A stretch of DNA of 64,000 bases from Terrimonas_A sp051954695 (lineage in GTDB: Bacteria; Bacteroidota; Bacteroidia; Chitinophagales; Chitinophagaceae): NCBI GenBank assembly GCA_051954695.1, contig JBQCHL010000016.1, forward strand, positions 1 through 64,000, written 5' to 3'. The position numbers and the translations under genes were made by a program. Every line of letters starts with the position of its first letter. The first letter of the stretch is position 1. The notes under the pieces are model-generated. The model worked only from the letters and a program-made list of their open reading frames with translations, was not told the origin of the DNA and searched no databases. Shown in pieces: positions 8,789-18,309 of this stretch.

Positions 8789-9766
8789 TCAGATTGTTCT
8801 GCCTACATACTGTTTTCCTGATTTGGATCCTTTTTTCATGTCCTCTGCTGTTGCTTCACCAAGAATGATCCTTCCAAAGCTGGAACGGATATCCACTTTT
8901 ACGGCTCCGCTTCCTGATTTTCCTTCAAAGGTCTTGTCGGAATCAGGGCCATAACGATCAGGTTTGTCGGTGCGTACCACACCGATTGAACTGCGGTCAA
9001 CAAAATTTCCGAAGCTTGTGCGGATAGTGTAGCTGGCAGACAGGTTGCTTGCTGGTTTCAGGTTGATCGTGCTGTAAGATTCTTTAAGATCAAGTGAAGT
9101 GAGATTATTGGGCAATACGATCTTGCTGCTGTCGCAGAATTCCATTTTGATCTTGTTAGTTCCTGCCAGGTTCTCGATCTGTATCTTGGAAAATTTAAAT
9201 GTGGCATCAATATCTGCAATGCTTTTGATCTGCGCTTTCCCGAATTCAAGATGGATATCTTTCACGCTGGATAATGTGCCTGTAGTAATGTTGCCGAATT
9301 TATTGGAGATAGCAACCTGTCCTTTGTAATCAGGCAGATCAATATTGCCAAAAGTGTTCTCTACATTCAGCGGCACTGTTACAGGTAAATGAACTTCATA
9401 ATTGATGCGCATTCTGGAGTTGCAATTGTTGCAGGAGTAATTCCTGGATTCAATAGTTGTTTTAAAACGGACCGTATTCCCGCTTTGGCCGTCTGAAACA
9501 TTGATCGCTTCAAAGGTGTGTTCGGCCATTTCTTTGTCGCTTGAACCAGTTTCAATCTTTATGTCCACTTTAATTTCATTTCTGTCCCAGGCAATGAATT
9601 TTACATGGCCAAAGGTGTTGGTGATATTAAGGGTGTTGCCACTGGCAGGATAGGTTTTGGAAATGGACCTCTCTTTTGTGAATTCCAGTTTCTCATTTTT
9701 CTGGGCATGTACAACGTTACTTAACAATAGGGCTGCACTAAAGGCGGCGATAGTTATCTTTTTCAT
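8789..9766 (-). CDS. DUF4097-type adhesin-like exported protein
   Basis: 325 residues with a signal peptide at 1-21 (ending VVHAQ), followed by a repetitive beta-helical region. The recurring core is NTFGHVKF, NTFGNIDL, NKFGNITT and TSFGNFVD, typical of DUF4097 / putative auto-transporter adhesin domains. A CNNCNS pair of cysteines is present near residue 112. It overlaps the upstream anti-sigma gene by 29 nt, a tight coupling that suggests it is an effector or a sensor of the same sigma system. The exact role is unknown. Confidence 0.8.
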   Translation of the reverse strand: MKKITIAAFSAALLLSNVVHAQKNEKLEFTKERSISKTYPASGNTLNITNTFGHVKFIAWDRNEIKVDIKIETGSSDKEMAEHTFEAINVSDGQSGNTVRFKTTIESRNYSCNNCNSRMRINYEVHLPVTVPLNVENTFGNIDLPDYKGQVAISNKFGNITTGTLSSVKDIHLEFGKAQIKSIADIDATFKFSKIQIENLAGTNKIKMEFCDSSKIVLPNNLTSLDLKESYSTINLKPASNLSASYTIRTSFGNFVDRSSIGVVRTDKPDRYGPDSDKTFEGKSGSGAVKVDIRSSFGRIILGEATAEDMKKGSKSGKQYVGRTI

Positions 9767-10337
9767 GGCTGTCTTTTTCTTGTTTTGGGCTATTGTATTC
9801 TGAGATGATCGATAATTGTTTGGATAAAAGCTCCGCCTGCAATTGCAGGTTATTCATCATGGCTTTGATCAGGATCTCCCGGTTGGGCGATTTTTTGGCC
9901 TGTTCCTTCAGCACCCGGTATGAACTATCGAGTGTTGCCAGGTCCTGGGTAAACTGATCATACAATTCAGGCTGATCAGCAGAAAGCGTTTTTAGTTCTT
10001 CCTGTTTTTTCTCGATCACCTGGTAGATCCGTCCTGCCTTGAGTGCATATTCCGGATCAATTGTATTGATATCATGAACAGGTTCTCTACCGTTTCTGCG
10101 TGCAATCTCCTGGTCATCTTTATTCCCTTTCCATGCAAAAAGATAGAAGCATGCAGCCGCAGTCAGGAAAACGGCGGCAGCGGCCGACCAGCGATAAATT
10201 TTTTTTAATGGAAAACGTTTGCCGGTTTGCAAAGCAGGCACTGATGTATTGATCCGGTCCCACGCGCTTCCAGGCGGTGGCGTGTCATCGAATGAATGCC
10301 TGTTTTCCCTGATAAATTGCTTTAATTTCTTACTCAT
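9738..10337 (-). CDS. Probable membrane anti-sigma factor
   Basis: 199 residues: a cytoplasmic N-terminus (KKLKQFIRENRHSFDD, TPPPGSAWDRI), one membrane helix near 50-70 (WSAAAAVFLTAAACFYLFAW) and a helical periplasmic part rich in Glu and Gln. This is the layout of small anti-sigma proteins encoded next to ECF sigma genes in Bacteroidota. It overlaps the sigma gene by 8 nt and the DUF4097 gene by 29 nt, so all three are translationally coupled. I recognise it by context and layout rather than by a strong motif. Confidence 0.75.
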   Translation of the reverse strand: MSKKLKQFIRENRHSFDDTPPPGSAWDRINTSVPALQTGKRFPLKKIYRWSAAAAVFLTAAACFYLFAWKGNKDDQEIARRNGREPVHDINTIDPEYALKAGRIYQVIEKKQEELKTLSADQPELYDQFTQDLATLDSSYRVLKEQAKKSPNREILIKAMMNNLQLQAELLSKQLSIISEYNSPKQEKDSHEKDNYRRL

Positions 10338-10875
10338 GTGCGTTCTGTTTTTTTAGCAAGGCAACCAGTTTTTGTTTACCACGGATATACTGGGTTCGCA
10401 CAGTTGAAGGAGCCACTTGCATAATGTCTGCTATTTCTTCCTGGTCATATCCTTCTAAAAGGTAAAGACTAAGCACAGCCCGGTAACCATCCGGAAGCGA
10501 TAGCAATCCCTTTTTTATCATGTTTACATTATAATCGATATCTTCTTCGCTCATCTCTTCATCCTGTGGCAGATCCAGGTTTTCAGGTTCCAGTTCCACC
10601 AGGGTCAGTCGTCTTTTTTTGATCAGGCTGATACTTTTGAAAACCACGATCTGTTTTACCCATGCTCCAAAGGTGGATTGTTGCCGGAAAGAGCTGATCT
10701 GCATAAAAGCATCAGTAAAGGATTCCTGCAGAATGTCTTCTGCGTCAGCCGTATTATTGGTGATCCGGAGGGCTGTATTGTACATAGCCCTCGCGTATCT
10801 CTCGTATAACAAGCGATAGGCAGTCTTATCTCCCTTGATGCATTGCTCTACCAATACATCAGCAGTTGGTATCAT
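10330..10875 (-). CDS. ECF RNA polymerase sigma-70 factor
   Basis: 181 residues. Sigma-2 reads ADAEDILQESFTDAFMQI with the core FRQQSTFGAWVKQIV. Sigma-4 reads LSLPDGYRAVLSLYLLEG followed by YDQEEIADIMQVAPSTVRTQ and a basic end. It is the first gene of a three-gene operon with an anti-sigma factor and a DUF4097 protein. This is a different type from the FecR-controlled sigma at 312: a single-span anti-sigma with no STN partner. It may respond to envelope conditions. Confidence 0.92.
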   Translation of the reverse strand: MIPTADVLVEQCIKGDKTAYRLLYERYARAMYNTALRITNNTADAEDILQESFTDAFMQISSFRQQSTFGAWVKQIVVFKSISLIKKRRLTLVELEPENLDLPQDEEMSEEDIDYNVNMIKKGLLSLPDGYRAVLSLYLLEGYDQEEIADIMQVAPSTVRTQYIRGKQKLVALLKKQNAHE

Positions 10876-10943
10876 TCCGGTAATCTCCAGGCAATTGCTT
10901 TTCTATAAAGTAAGAGATATTTGAGGAATGTTGCATGACCGCT

Positions 10944-10964
10944 CATCTTTTTTAAGAAAAGATG
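10944..10964. terminator. Weak hairpin after the dehydrogenase-upstream region
   Basis: An 8-bp stem CATCTTTT/AAAAGATG (10944-10951, 10957-10964) between the YdiJ-like stop (10979) and the sigma-gene start (10875). There is no clear T-tract, so it could equally be a regulatory dyad upstream of the sigma gene. Confidence 0.3.
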
Positions 10965-10978
10965 CCGGGACCTAAAGA

Positions 10979-13912
10979 TTACAGCAGGGCCTCATACAAT
11001 ACTTCCACAGGATGCTGTGCTTTTCTGCCCGTACCGTCCTTGATCTGGTGGCGGCAACTGGTGCCGGGGGCGGCAATGATTATATCTTCAGCGGCATTGC
11101 GCACAGCTGGGAGCAATACGAGCTCACCCACTTTCATTGAAAGTTCATAATGCTCTTTTTCGTAGCCGAAGCTGCCTGCCATTCCACAGCAGCCGGAGGG
11201 TATGACTTCTACACTGTAGTTTTCGGGCAATGATAATAATTGTTGTGAGGGGTCAACTGAAGAAAGGGCTTTTTGCTGGCAATGCCCATGCAATTTGATA
11301 TGTCTTTTTTCTTTGGTGAAGGATTGGGGAGTAATATGTCCTTTTTTGATTTCCGATGCAATGAACTCATCAATGAGATAGACGTGTTCCGACAATGCCT
11401 TTGCGTGTTCATATTGATCATCATCTGCCAGGTCAATATACTCGTCACGGAAAGTCAGGATGGCGGAAGGCTCAATGCCTACCAAAGGAGTGTCGGCATT
11501 GATCAATGGATACAACGAACGGATATTCTTATTGGCGATCTTTTTGGCCTGGCGTAATAATCCTTTTGAAAGGGAGGCCCTGCCGCTTTCAGTATGTTCC
11601 GGCATGATCACTTCATAACCCAGTTTATCCAGCAACTGTATTGCTTTTATGCCAATAAGGGTATCGTTATAATTCGTGAACTCATCGCAGAACAGGTAAA
11701 CCTTCCTGTTTTTAGCACTATGTTCATTTTTATTCTTCCACTGGTTATACCATTTCCTCAAAGTTGTTTTATACAGGGTAGGCATGGAGCGCTCAACGGC
11801 AAAACCGGTGGACCGTTTTACCCATTTGCTTACTACTGAATTCGTCATCACAAAATTGTAGAGGCCAGGCCAGATAGCGCCTGCAGCAGAACTGCTATTA
11901 AAACCAGCGATCAGTTTTGTCCGCATCGGCACTCCGTTTGCATCATAATAATGTTGCAGGAACTCTGCCTTAAGTTTGGCTACATCCACATTGCTGGGGC
12001 ATTCTGATTTGCATCCTTTGCAGCTAAGGCAAAGGTCCATTACCTCATAAATTTCCTTGTGATCAAAACGGTTGAGCTTGTCTGAATTAGTAAGGAACTC
12101 ACGTAATATATTGGCGCGGGCGCGGGTAGTGTCTTTCTCATTCCTTGTAGCCATATAGGAAGGACACATGGTGCCACCGCTCAATTGTGTTTTCCGGCAA
12201 TCTCCGCTGCCATTGCATTGTTCGGCATGCTGCAGGATGTCCTGGTTATGAAAACGGAAAACGGTCTTGAAAGCAGGGGTTTGCTGCCCGGGTGTGTACC
12301 GCAGCATGGTATTCATCGGCGGCGTGTCAATGATCTTATTCGGATTGAAAATGGTATGTGGGTCCCATGCTTTCTTGATCTCTTTCAATAAACGATAATT
12401 CTTTTCACCCACCATCTGCCTGATGAATTCGCCACGCAGCCTGCCATCGCCATGCTCGCCACTCAGGGAGCCCTGGTATTTTTTTACCAGCGTGGCTATT
12501 TCTTCTGCGATCGTCCGGAATAGTTGATTGCCCTGCTCTGTTTTCAGGTTGATGATAGGGCGTAAATGCAGTTCCCCTGAACCGGCATGTGCATAATGCA
12601 CGGAATAGAGCCCATGTTTATTCAGTATCTCATTGAATTCGCGGATATAGGCCGGAAGGTCCTGCACGTCCACAGCAGTGTCTTCAATTACAGGTACTGC
12701 TTTTTCATCACCCGGCAAATTGCTTAATAAGCCAAGGCCAGCTTTGCGGAGTGTCCATATCTTCTTACTGTCGTTGCCAAATAAAAGCGGGAAATGATAG
12801 CCCAGCCCTGCAGCCCGCATTTCAGCTTCGCATTGCTGTGCTTCTGCGATGATCTCATCACGGTTGTTGCGCGAGAATTCAATTACAAGGATAGCGCCGG
12901 GATCGCCCTGCACAAAAAAACGGTTCTTTTGCTGTTCGATATTGTTCTTTGTGCATTCCAGTACATAATGATCGATCAGTTCACTGGCACTGATCCGGTA
13001 TTTTACAGCCACCAGGTTGGCACGTAATGCTTCATCAATAGAATTAAAATGCACACACAGCAGCCCTGTTTCCTTTGGCGGCACCGGTACCACATTCAAT
13101 TTTATTTCCGTGATAAATGCCAGAGTACCCTCTGAACCTGCAATAAGTGAGCAGAAATTGAAATCAGGACCACCGGCTGTAAAAGGGGCCATTTCGAGTA
13201 GAAGGTCAACTGCATAGCCGGTATTCCTTCTTTCCACAGTCTTTTTAGGAAATTCCTTTCTTATTTCAACCTGGTTTTCATAATTACCGAGCAGGCTTCG
13301 TACAGTTCGGTAAATAGAAGCCTCTAATGTATCGCCTTCACATTTGCTGTGGAAGGCATCGAGATCAACAGCATTGAAAACAGCTTCGCTGCCATCGCTT
13401 AATAACGCGGTTACCTCGAGCAGGTGTTCCCTCGTGCTGCGGTACACCACAGAATTTGAACCACAACTGTTGTTGCCTACCATACCACCGATCATGGCGC
13501 GGTTGGCAGTAGAGGTTTCGGGGCCAAAGAAAAGCCCATATGGTTTCAGGAATACGTTCAGTTCATCGCGGATCACACCAGGCTCTACCCGTACCCATTT
13601 ATCGTCCTTATTCAGTTCAATTATCCGCGTAAAGTTTTTCGATACGTCCACCACGATGCCAGATCCTACAACCTGGCCGGCCAGTGAAGTGCCGGCAGTA
13701 CGGGGGATCAGAGAGGTTTTATGTTCATTGGCAAAACGGATAAGTTTGCGCAGGTCTTCTTTTGTTTTGGGGATCGCTACAGCCAGGGGCAATTCACGAT
13801 AAGCGGAAGCGTCAGTAGCGTACAAGGTACGCATGGTAGTATCAAAATGCAGGGTTCCTTCAAGAGATGCAGCCAACTGCCTCAACTGTTCATTCATGGT
13901 ATACGATGACAT
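10979..13912 (-). CDS. FAD-linked oxidase / Fe-S oxidoreductase fusion (YdiJ-like)
   Basis: 977 residues in the order FAD-binding PCMH domain (PRTAGTSLAGQVVG, then GNNSCGSNSV), FAD-oxidase C-terminal domain, Fe-S region and CCG domain. Fe-S cysteines read CNGSGDC...MCPSY and CLSCKGCKSECP. The CCG domain has GHCQQKAL and IPSGCCGMAGSFGYE. This is the architecture of E. coli YdiJ, a D-2-hydroxyglutarate dehydrogenase, and of related D-lactate dehydrogenases. It should oxidise a D-2-hydroxy acid and pass electrons to the respiratory chain. ATG 13912 is chosen over an upstream TTG; ATG 13897 is also possible. The substrate cannot be fixed from sequence. It lies 49 nt downstream of a VOC gene. Confidence 0.88.
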   Translation of the reverse strand: MSSYTMNEQLRQLAASLEGTLHFDTTMRTLYATDASAYRELPLAVAIPKTKEDLRKLIRFANEHKTSLIPRTAGTSLAGQVVGSGIVVDVSKNFTRIIELNKDDKWVRVEPGVIRDELNVFLKPYGLFFGPETSTANRAMIGGMVGNNSCGSNSVVYRSTREHLLEVTALLSDGSEAVFNAVDLDAFHSKCEGDTLEASIYRTVRSLLGNYENQVEIRKEFPKKTVERRNTGYAVDLLLEMAPFTAGGPDFNFCSLIAGSEGTLAFITEIKLNVVPVPPKETGLLCVHFNSIDEALRANLVAVKYRISASELIDHYVLECTKNNIEQQKNRFFVQGDPGAILVIEFSRNNRDEIIAEAQQCEAEMRAAGLGYHFPLLFGNDSKKIWTLRKAGLGLLSNLPGDEKAVPVIEDTAVDVQDLPAYIREFNEILNKHGLYSVHYAHAGSGELHLRPIINLKTEQGNQLFRTIAEEIATLVKKYQGSLSGEHGDGRLRGEFIRQMVGEKNYRLLKEIKKAWDPHTIFNPNKIIDTPPMNTMLRYTPGQQTPAFKTVFRFHNQDILQHAEQCNGSGDCRKTQLSGGTMCPSYMATRNEKDTTRARANILREFLTNSDKLNRFDHKEIYEVMDLCLSCKGCKSECPSNVDVAKLKAEFLQHYYDANGVPMRTKLIAGFNSSSAAGAIWPGLYNFVMTNSVVSKWVKRSTGFAVERSMPTLYKTTLRKWYNQWKNKNEHSAKNRKVYLFCDEFTNYNDTLIGIKAIQLLDKLGYEVIMPEHTESGRASLSKGLLRQAKKIANKNIRSLYPLINADTPLVGIEPSAILTFRDEYIDLADDDQYEHAKALSEHVYLIDEFIASEIKKGHITPQSFTKEKRHIKLHGHCQQKALSSVDPSQQLLSLPENYSVEVIPSGCCGMAGSFGYEKEHYELSMKVGELVLLPAVRNAAEDIIIAAPGTSCRHQIKDGTGRKAQHPVEVLYEALL

Positions 13913-13918
13913 ATTTGC

Positions 13919-13926
13919 CAAAAATA
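13919..13926 (-). promoter_or_regulatory. -7 box before the YdiJ-like gene
   Basis: On the minus strand this reads TATTTTTG, matching TAnnTTTG, with only 6 nt to the ATG at 13912. This suggests a very short or absent leader, or translation from ATG 13897. Confidence 0.4.
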
Positions 13927-13961
13927 CATCAAGTGGCAAAAAAATCCCGGCTTCATTTAGT

Positions 13962-14372
13962 CTACTTTTTTAGTGGATAACCAATTTCCCAGATATGTCC
14001 GAATGGATCGGCCAGTTTTCCTATTTTCCAGGACTCTTCTGTAGTGACCGGGCAGATCTGAGTGGCGCCCGCTTTGAGCGCACGGCTGAAAACTGTATCG
14101 GGATCACTGATGGTCAGCGTTATGCGGACCGGGCTTCCTCCAACAGTTTCAGGAGCACAATTGCCGAATTCCGGTTCTTCATCGCCAACCCAGAACTCTG
14201 CGCCTTTGATGGCAAGCTTCGCTGTCAATTTTCCATCAGGCCTGTTATAGCGCGCGATTTCCTGAGCACCAAAGCCGGTTGTATAGAATTCAACTGCTTT
14301 TGCCCCGTTCTTTACTGTCAAAAAAGGTGTTATTGCAGTTGCTATTCCAGGATTGCTGATATTGTTTGCCAT
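13962..14372 (-). CDS. VOC-family (PhnB/glyoxalase-like) protein
   Basis: 136 residues with two beta-alpha-beta-beta-beta units of the vicinal-oxygen-chelate fold: ITPFLTVKNGAKAVEFY in the first half and DPDTVFSRALKAGA with DPFGHIWEIG in the second. It resembles the PhnB/YdhE-type subgroup of small VOC proteins. The metal ligands and substrate are uncertain. It may be the first gene of an operon with the YdiJ-like dehydrogenase, 49 nt downstream. Confidence 0.82.
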   Translation of the reverse strand: MANNISNPGIATAITPFLTVKNGAKAVEFYTTGFGAQEIARYNRPDGKLTAKLAIKGAEFWVGDEEPEFGNCAPETVGGSPVRITLTISDPDTVFSRALKAGATQICPVTTEESWKIGKLADPFGHIWEIGYPLKK

Positions 14373-14427
14373 TTGAAAAAATTTGGGATGATCTAATTTA
14401 AGTTTAAAAACTCGGACCTCAATCCCT

Positions 14428-14435
14428 TAAATTTG
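14428..14435 (+). promoter_or_regulatory. -7 box directly before gntP
   Basis: TAAATTTG fits TAnnTTTG and is 4 nt from the ATG at 14440. A TTTA stands 21 nt upstream (14403-14406). If used, transcription would begin at or just inside the start codon. Confidence 0.45.
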
Positions 14436-14439
14436 GAAC

Positions 14440-15768
14440 ATGAGTACTTCTTTTCTGCAGGTGATCCTTTTCCTGCTTGCTGGTATAGCTTCCATAATTG
14501 TATTGACCGTCCGTTTCAGGATCCATCCTTTCTTCGCGTTGCTTATTGCGTGTTTTGTTACAGGCCTGGGCATTCAGTTGGGTGTACCGGAGATATTGAA
14601 CCTGATGAAAGCGGGGTTTGGTGATATCATGTCCAAACTGGCGATCATTATTGTGTTAGGAACAACCATCGGCGTATTGCTGGAAAAAAATGGCAGTACA
14701 CAGGTAATGGCTGCTTATATACTGCGGATAGTAGGGCAGAAGCGTTCATCTCTTGCAATTGCTATCACTGGTTTTATCGTGGGTTTGCCAATCTTCTGCG
14801 ACTCAGGTTATATTGTATTAAATGGGATCAACAAATCGCTGGTGCGAAGAACCGGTATTGCCGTAGCCACTATGAGCGTGTCGCTCGGTGCCGGCCTTTA
14901 TGCGGTGCATTGCCTGTTGCCGCCACATCCGGGAGCTACCGCTGCTGCCAGCACATTGGGTGTTGATTTTGGAAAACTGATCCTGTGTGGCATCCTTATC
15001 GCTATTCCGGCCATGCTGATCGGGCATGCCTGGGCTGTATATGCCGGACGCAAAACGCAAACAGTGGATGCTGCGAATAAGGAGGAAGAAGAGGTTGAAA
15101 CGGAAGAAAGGCCTTCTGTTTTCCGTGCATTTTTACCAGTGATCGTACCGATCCTGCTGATGGCAGTGAAATCTGTGATGGGATTGGAACATACACAAGG
15201 CGGACTCGCTAAGATATTCAATATTGCCGGTGATCCTTCTATTGCATTGGCTGTAGGTGTGCTGCTGGCTGTTCTTACAGGTAAGAATGATAAACATACA
15301 CTGAGCGCAAACCTGTCTTCATCAGTAGAAAAAGCAGGCGGCATCCTTGTCATCATCGGCGCAGGTGGTGCATTCGGTGCCGTGCTGTCGGCCACGAATA
15401 TCGGTGGTCATTTCGGCGAAACACTGGATATGAAAACACTGGGGATATGGTTTCCCTTTTTACTGACCTGTATTATCAAAACAGCACAGGGATCATCTAC
15501 AGTAGCAATCGTGACGGCATCGTCTATCATCTTGCCCCTACTGCCGGCATTAGGGCTCGATAGCGAGAATGGCAAGATACTGGCCGTGCTTTCGATGGGA
15601 GCCGGCTCTATGATGATATCTCATACCAATGATGCTTATTTCTGGGTGATCTCCAAGTTTTCCGATATTGATATAAAAACCATGCTGCGGGTGCATTCCA
15701 TGGCTTCTGTGTGGATGGGACTGGTCACAATGATCGTCGTTTATATCCTTTCATTCTTTATGAAATGA
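14440..15768 (+). CDS. GntP-family gluconate/organic-acid:H+ symporter
   Basis: 442 residues and about 12 hydrophobic segments. Family motifs are GLPIFCDSGYIVLN, HCLLPPHPGATAAA and QGSSTVAIVTASSIILP. GntP permeases import gluconate or related sugar acids and hydroxy acids with protons across the inner membrane. It is divergent from the VOC/YdiJ-like pair, which fits uptake of a hydroxy acid that the dehydrogenase then oxidises; that link is inferred. The gene ends 14 nt from the stop of a converging antiporter gene, with no hairpin between. Confidence 0.92.
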   Translation: MSTSFLQVILFLLAGIASIIVLTVRFRIHPFFALLIACFVTGLGIQLGVPEILNLMKAGFGDIMSKLAIIIVLGTTIGVLLEKNGSTQVMAAYILRIVGQKRSSLAIAITGFIVGLPIFCDSGYIVLNGINKSLVRRTGIAVATMSVSLGAGLYAVHCLLPPHPGATAAASTLGVDFGKLILCGILIAIPAMLIGHAWAVYAGRKTQTVDAANKEEEEVETEERPSVFRAFLPVIVPILLMAVKSVMGLEHTQGGLAKIFNIAGDPSIALAVGVLLAVLTGKNDKHTLSANLSSSVEKAGGILVIIGAGGAFGAVLSATNIGGHFGETLDMKTLGIWFPFLLTCIIKTAQGSSTVAIVTASSIILPLLPALGLDSENGKILAVLSMGAGSMMISHTNDAYFWVISKFSDIDIKTMLRVHSMASVWMGLVTMIVVYILSFFMK

Positions 15769-15782
15769 TCAGGAGCTTTATT

Positions 15783-18050
15783 CTACGCAGGCTTCATTAT
15801 CAGAACAGACGGCGCATTCATCAGCCAGTCTGCTTCCGTTTCAATGGCTTTTTTCCATCCATCCGTACTGATAAGCAATAATTCAGTGTTCGTATGCTGG
15901 ATTTTCAGCGTGCTGTCAAGCGATAAAAGGTCTGCTCCCTGATCCTTAAGCCCGTTGATCCTTTTCTGCAAGCCATTATTGTTTTGCTGATTATTGAGAT
16001 TTTCCGGATCAGCGATATGGATATGGACTTCTTTTTTATATAACAACTGCCTTGCCTGATCAATAAGGAAAGCATCTTTGGGAGAAGAAAGGTATACATT
16101 CACCTGGCGCAGTTCCTGCAATCCTTTATCGAGAAAGATGCCTACAGGTACTGTGGCATTGCGCATGATATGCTTAACGGTTTCATCAAATGCCGTGGTC
16201 TCAAAAAGTTTTTCTTTTCCAGTGATCGTATCCAGCAATCTTTCAGGATTGATGATGCGGGTGGTGAGCCCTAATATTTTTCCCAGCAAGCTTCCTTCGA
16301 ATACAGAGCTGCCGGCACCAATCAGCAGAAGATCTACCTGGGCAAGATTAGCTGTTTGAGTGATATCGTGTTCTATCTGGGAAGATGGTTTGAAAAGGGT
16401 GGTTACAGGAATTTGTAACCGCTCTGCTTCCTGGTTCACCGGTTCAAAATTCTCCTTTTCATATTCCTCCTGGTTATACATGTTGAGTTCTGAGCTGGGA
16501 GAAAGGTGCAAAGCCGTAATACGTGAGTTATGCATCGATCCGCGCACAAAATAATGAGCAAGCTTTAATAGTGACACTCCCTTGCGGGATACACGGAAGG
16601 TGATAAGGATATTATAAGGGTTGATCCTGGTTTTTTCTGTCACGGCTTTTTTGGCAGGGAATATTTTATTGATAATATCCAGTGAAGGGCCGGTCATGAA
16701 AGTGGTTACGAGAGCCATGATCACCATCATTGCAAATATCGAAGGGCTTAGCACGCCAAGATCATAACCAATGTTCAGTACCACCAATTCCATTAATCCT
16801 CTTGTATTCATCAGTGCACCAATTGAAAGACTGTCTTTCCAGTTTTGCCCTACGTAGCGCGCGGCAAGACTGCCTCCTGCAAATTTGCCGATTACAGCTA
16901 CGCAGATAATTGCACCACAAACTTTCCAGAGATGCCAGTCGTTCAACAATCCGATCTGTGTTCTTAACCCGGTAAACACAAAGAATAAGGGCAGGAGCAG
17001 CACCAGTGACACATCTTCAACTTTTTCAATAAAAATGCTGCGGAAATGGACACGTGAAGGCATGATCACACCGGCCATAAAGGCGCCAAAAAGTGCATGG
17101 ATGCCGATCACTTCTGTGAGATAAGATGAACCCAGCAGTGTGATGAAAAAAATAGCCACTACAGACTTGCTGATCGTTTCTTTACTGGAGTATTTTTCAC
17201 CGATACGGCGGAGAAAAGGCTGTATCACTTTCAGCATTACGATCACATAAGCAATGGCCATGAGAATAGTAAACAATGCGCTGATAATGGAACCAGCTTT
17301 AACAATGGCGATCACTGCAGCCAGCAGGCACCATGCAGTAATATCATCAGCGGCAGCACAGGTGATAACGATGGAGCCGAGCTTTGTTTTGGATAAACCC
17401 CTTTCCTGTACAATGCGGGCCAGTACGGGAAAAGCAGTAATGCTCATAGCTATGCCCATGAACAGTGCAAAAGCAATGAAAGTAACATTGGCCGGGGCAA
17501 AACTCTGGTAAATATAATAGGCCAGTGCAATACCCAGGGTGAAAGGAAAGATAATACTGGCATGGCTTACCACGACGGCATCTTTGGCTTTATTGCGCAG
17601 CAGGTTAAGATCGAGTTCCATACCTACCACGAACATAAAAAGTATCAGCCCGATCTGGCTAAGGAACTGCAGGTTGCCAAGGGATTGCTGGGGGAATAAT
17701 AAATGAGAAAATTCAGGGAAATAAGCGCCAATAAAAGAAGGCCCAAGTACGATACCGGCAAAGATCTCTCCGATCACCGAAGGCTGACGGATCTTCTTGC
17801 ACAGGAAGCCAAATAAGCGTGCTGTAAGAATGATCGCGATGATCTGCAGCAGCAGAATGGCCAGTGGATTGGTAAGATTATGATTATAGGTTTCCTTGAA
17901 TTGCTGCCAGGTGGAAGCATTTAATTGCGGCACGAAGTCGGTAACTTTCCCATTTTCAAGCCCTGCGCCTTTCCGGATAATAAAGTAAATAATGCCGGAA
18001 AAGCCGGCAATGGTAATAACATAGAAAAGCAGGTTCTTATACTTTCTCAT
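15783..18050 (-). CDS. CPA2-family cation:proton antiporter with C-terminal USP-like domain
   Basis: 755 residues. The N-terminal half has about 12-13 membrane helices with CPA2 motifs: QPSVIGEIFAGIVLGPS, VGMELDLNLLR, AMSITAFPVLARI and the acidic pair AAADDITAW. The C-terminal 280 residues are soluble and resemble universal-stress-protein folds (ILITFRVSRKGVSLLKLAHY; VDLLLIGAGSSVFEGSLLG), as in plant CHX-type exchangers. It would exchange K+ or Na+ for H+ across the inner membrane. The domain may bind a nucleotide to gate transport. It converges on gntP with a 14-nt gap. Confidence 0.88.
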   Translation of the reverse strand: MRKYKNLLFYVITIAGFSGIIYFIIRKGAGLENGKVTDFVPQLNASTWQQFKETYNHNLTNPLAILLLQIIAIILTARLFGFLCKKIRQPSVIGEIFAGIVLGPSFIGAYFPEFSHLLFPQQSLGNLQFLSQIGLILFMFVVGMELDLNLLRNKAKDAVVVSHASIIFPFTLGIALAYYIYQSFAPANVTFIAFALFMGIAMSITAFPVLARIVQERGLSKTKLGSIVITCAAADDITAWCLLAAVIAIVKAGSIISALFTILMAIAYVIVMLKVIQPFLRRIGEKYSSKETISKSVVAIFFITLLGSSYLTEVIGIHALFGAFMAGVIMPSRVHFRSIFIEKVEDVSLVLLLPLFFVFTGLRTQIGLLNDWHLWKVCGAIICVAVIGKFAGGSLAARYVGQNWKDSLSIGALMNTRGLMELVVLNIGYDLGVLSPSIFAMMVIMALVTTFMTGPSLDIINKIFPAKKAVTEKTRINPYNILITFRVSRKGVSLLKLAHYFVRGSMHNSRITALHLSPSSELNMYNQEEYEKENFEPVNQEAERLQIPVTTLFKPSSQIEHDITQTANLAQVDLLLIGAGSSVFEGSLLGKILGLTTRIINPERLLDTITGKEKLFETTAFDETVKHIMRNATVPVGIFLDKGLQELRQVNVYLSSPKDAFLIDQARQLLYKKEVHIHIADPENLNNQQNNNGLQKRINGLKDQGADLLSLDSTLKIQHTNTELLLISTDGWKKAIETEADWLMNAPSVLIMKPA

Positions 18051-18127
18051 CGAAAAAAATGCAGGTTAGCATAAAGATTATTCAGTGCTTTCTATATGGC
18101 GGCAATGCCAGGCGAAGTTATTGATGA

Positions 18128-18145
18128 TATTGAATTATTTCAATA
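18128..18145. promoter_or_regulatory. Operator-like dyad in a divergent intergenic region
   Basis: Perfect inverted repeat TATTGAA-N4-TTCAATA in the 259-nt gap between the antiporter (-) and the M28 peptidase (+). Its size and AT-rich character fit a regulator site, but no regulator can be assigned. Confidence 0.3.
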
Positions 18146-18309
18146 CGGTTTTCAGAAAGATAAAACATATTTGGAGGAAAGAAAGATAAAACGCCCTCAG
18201 AAGGTTGAAAAATTGAAAGAACTGAGATCCCGGTTGAAAATATAGCTGCCGGAATGCTGCCGGAACAGGCTTTATTAATATATTCGGAACTAATTTTAAA
18301 CATCACTGC

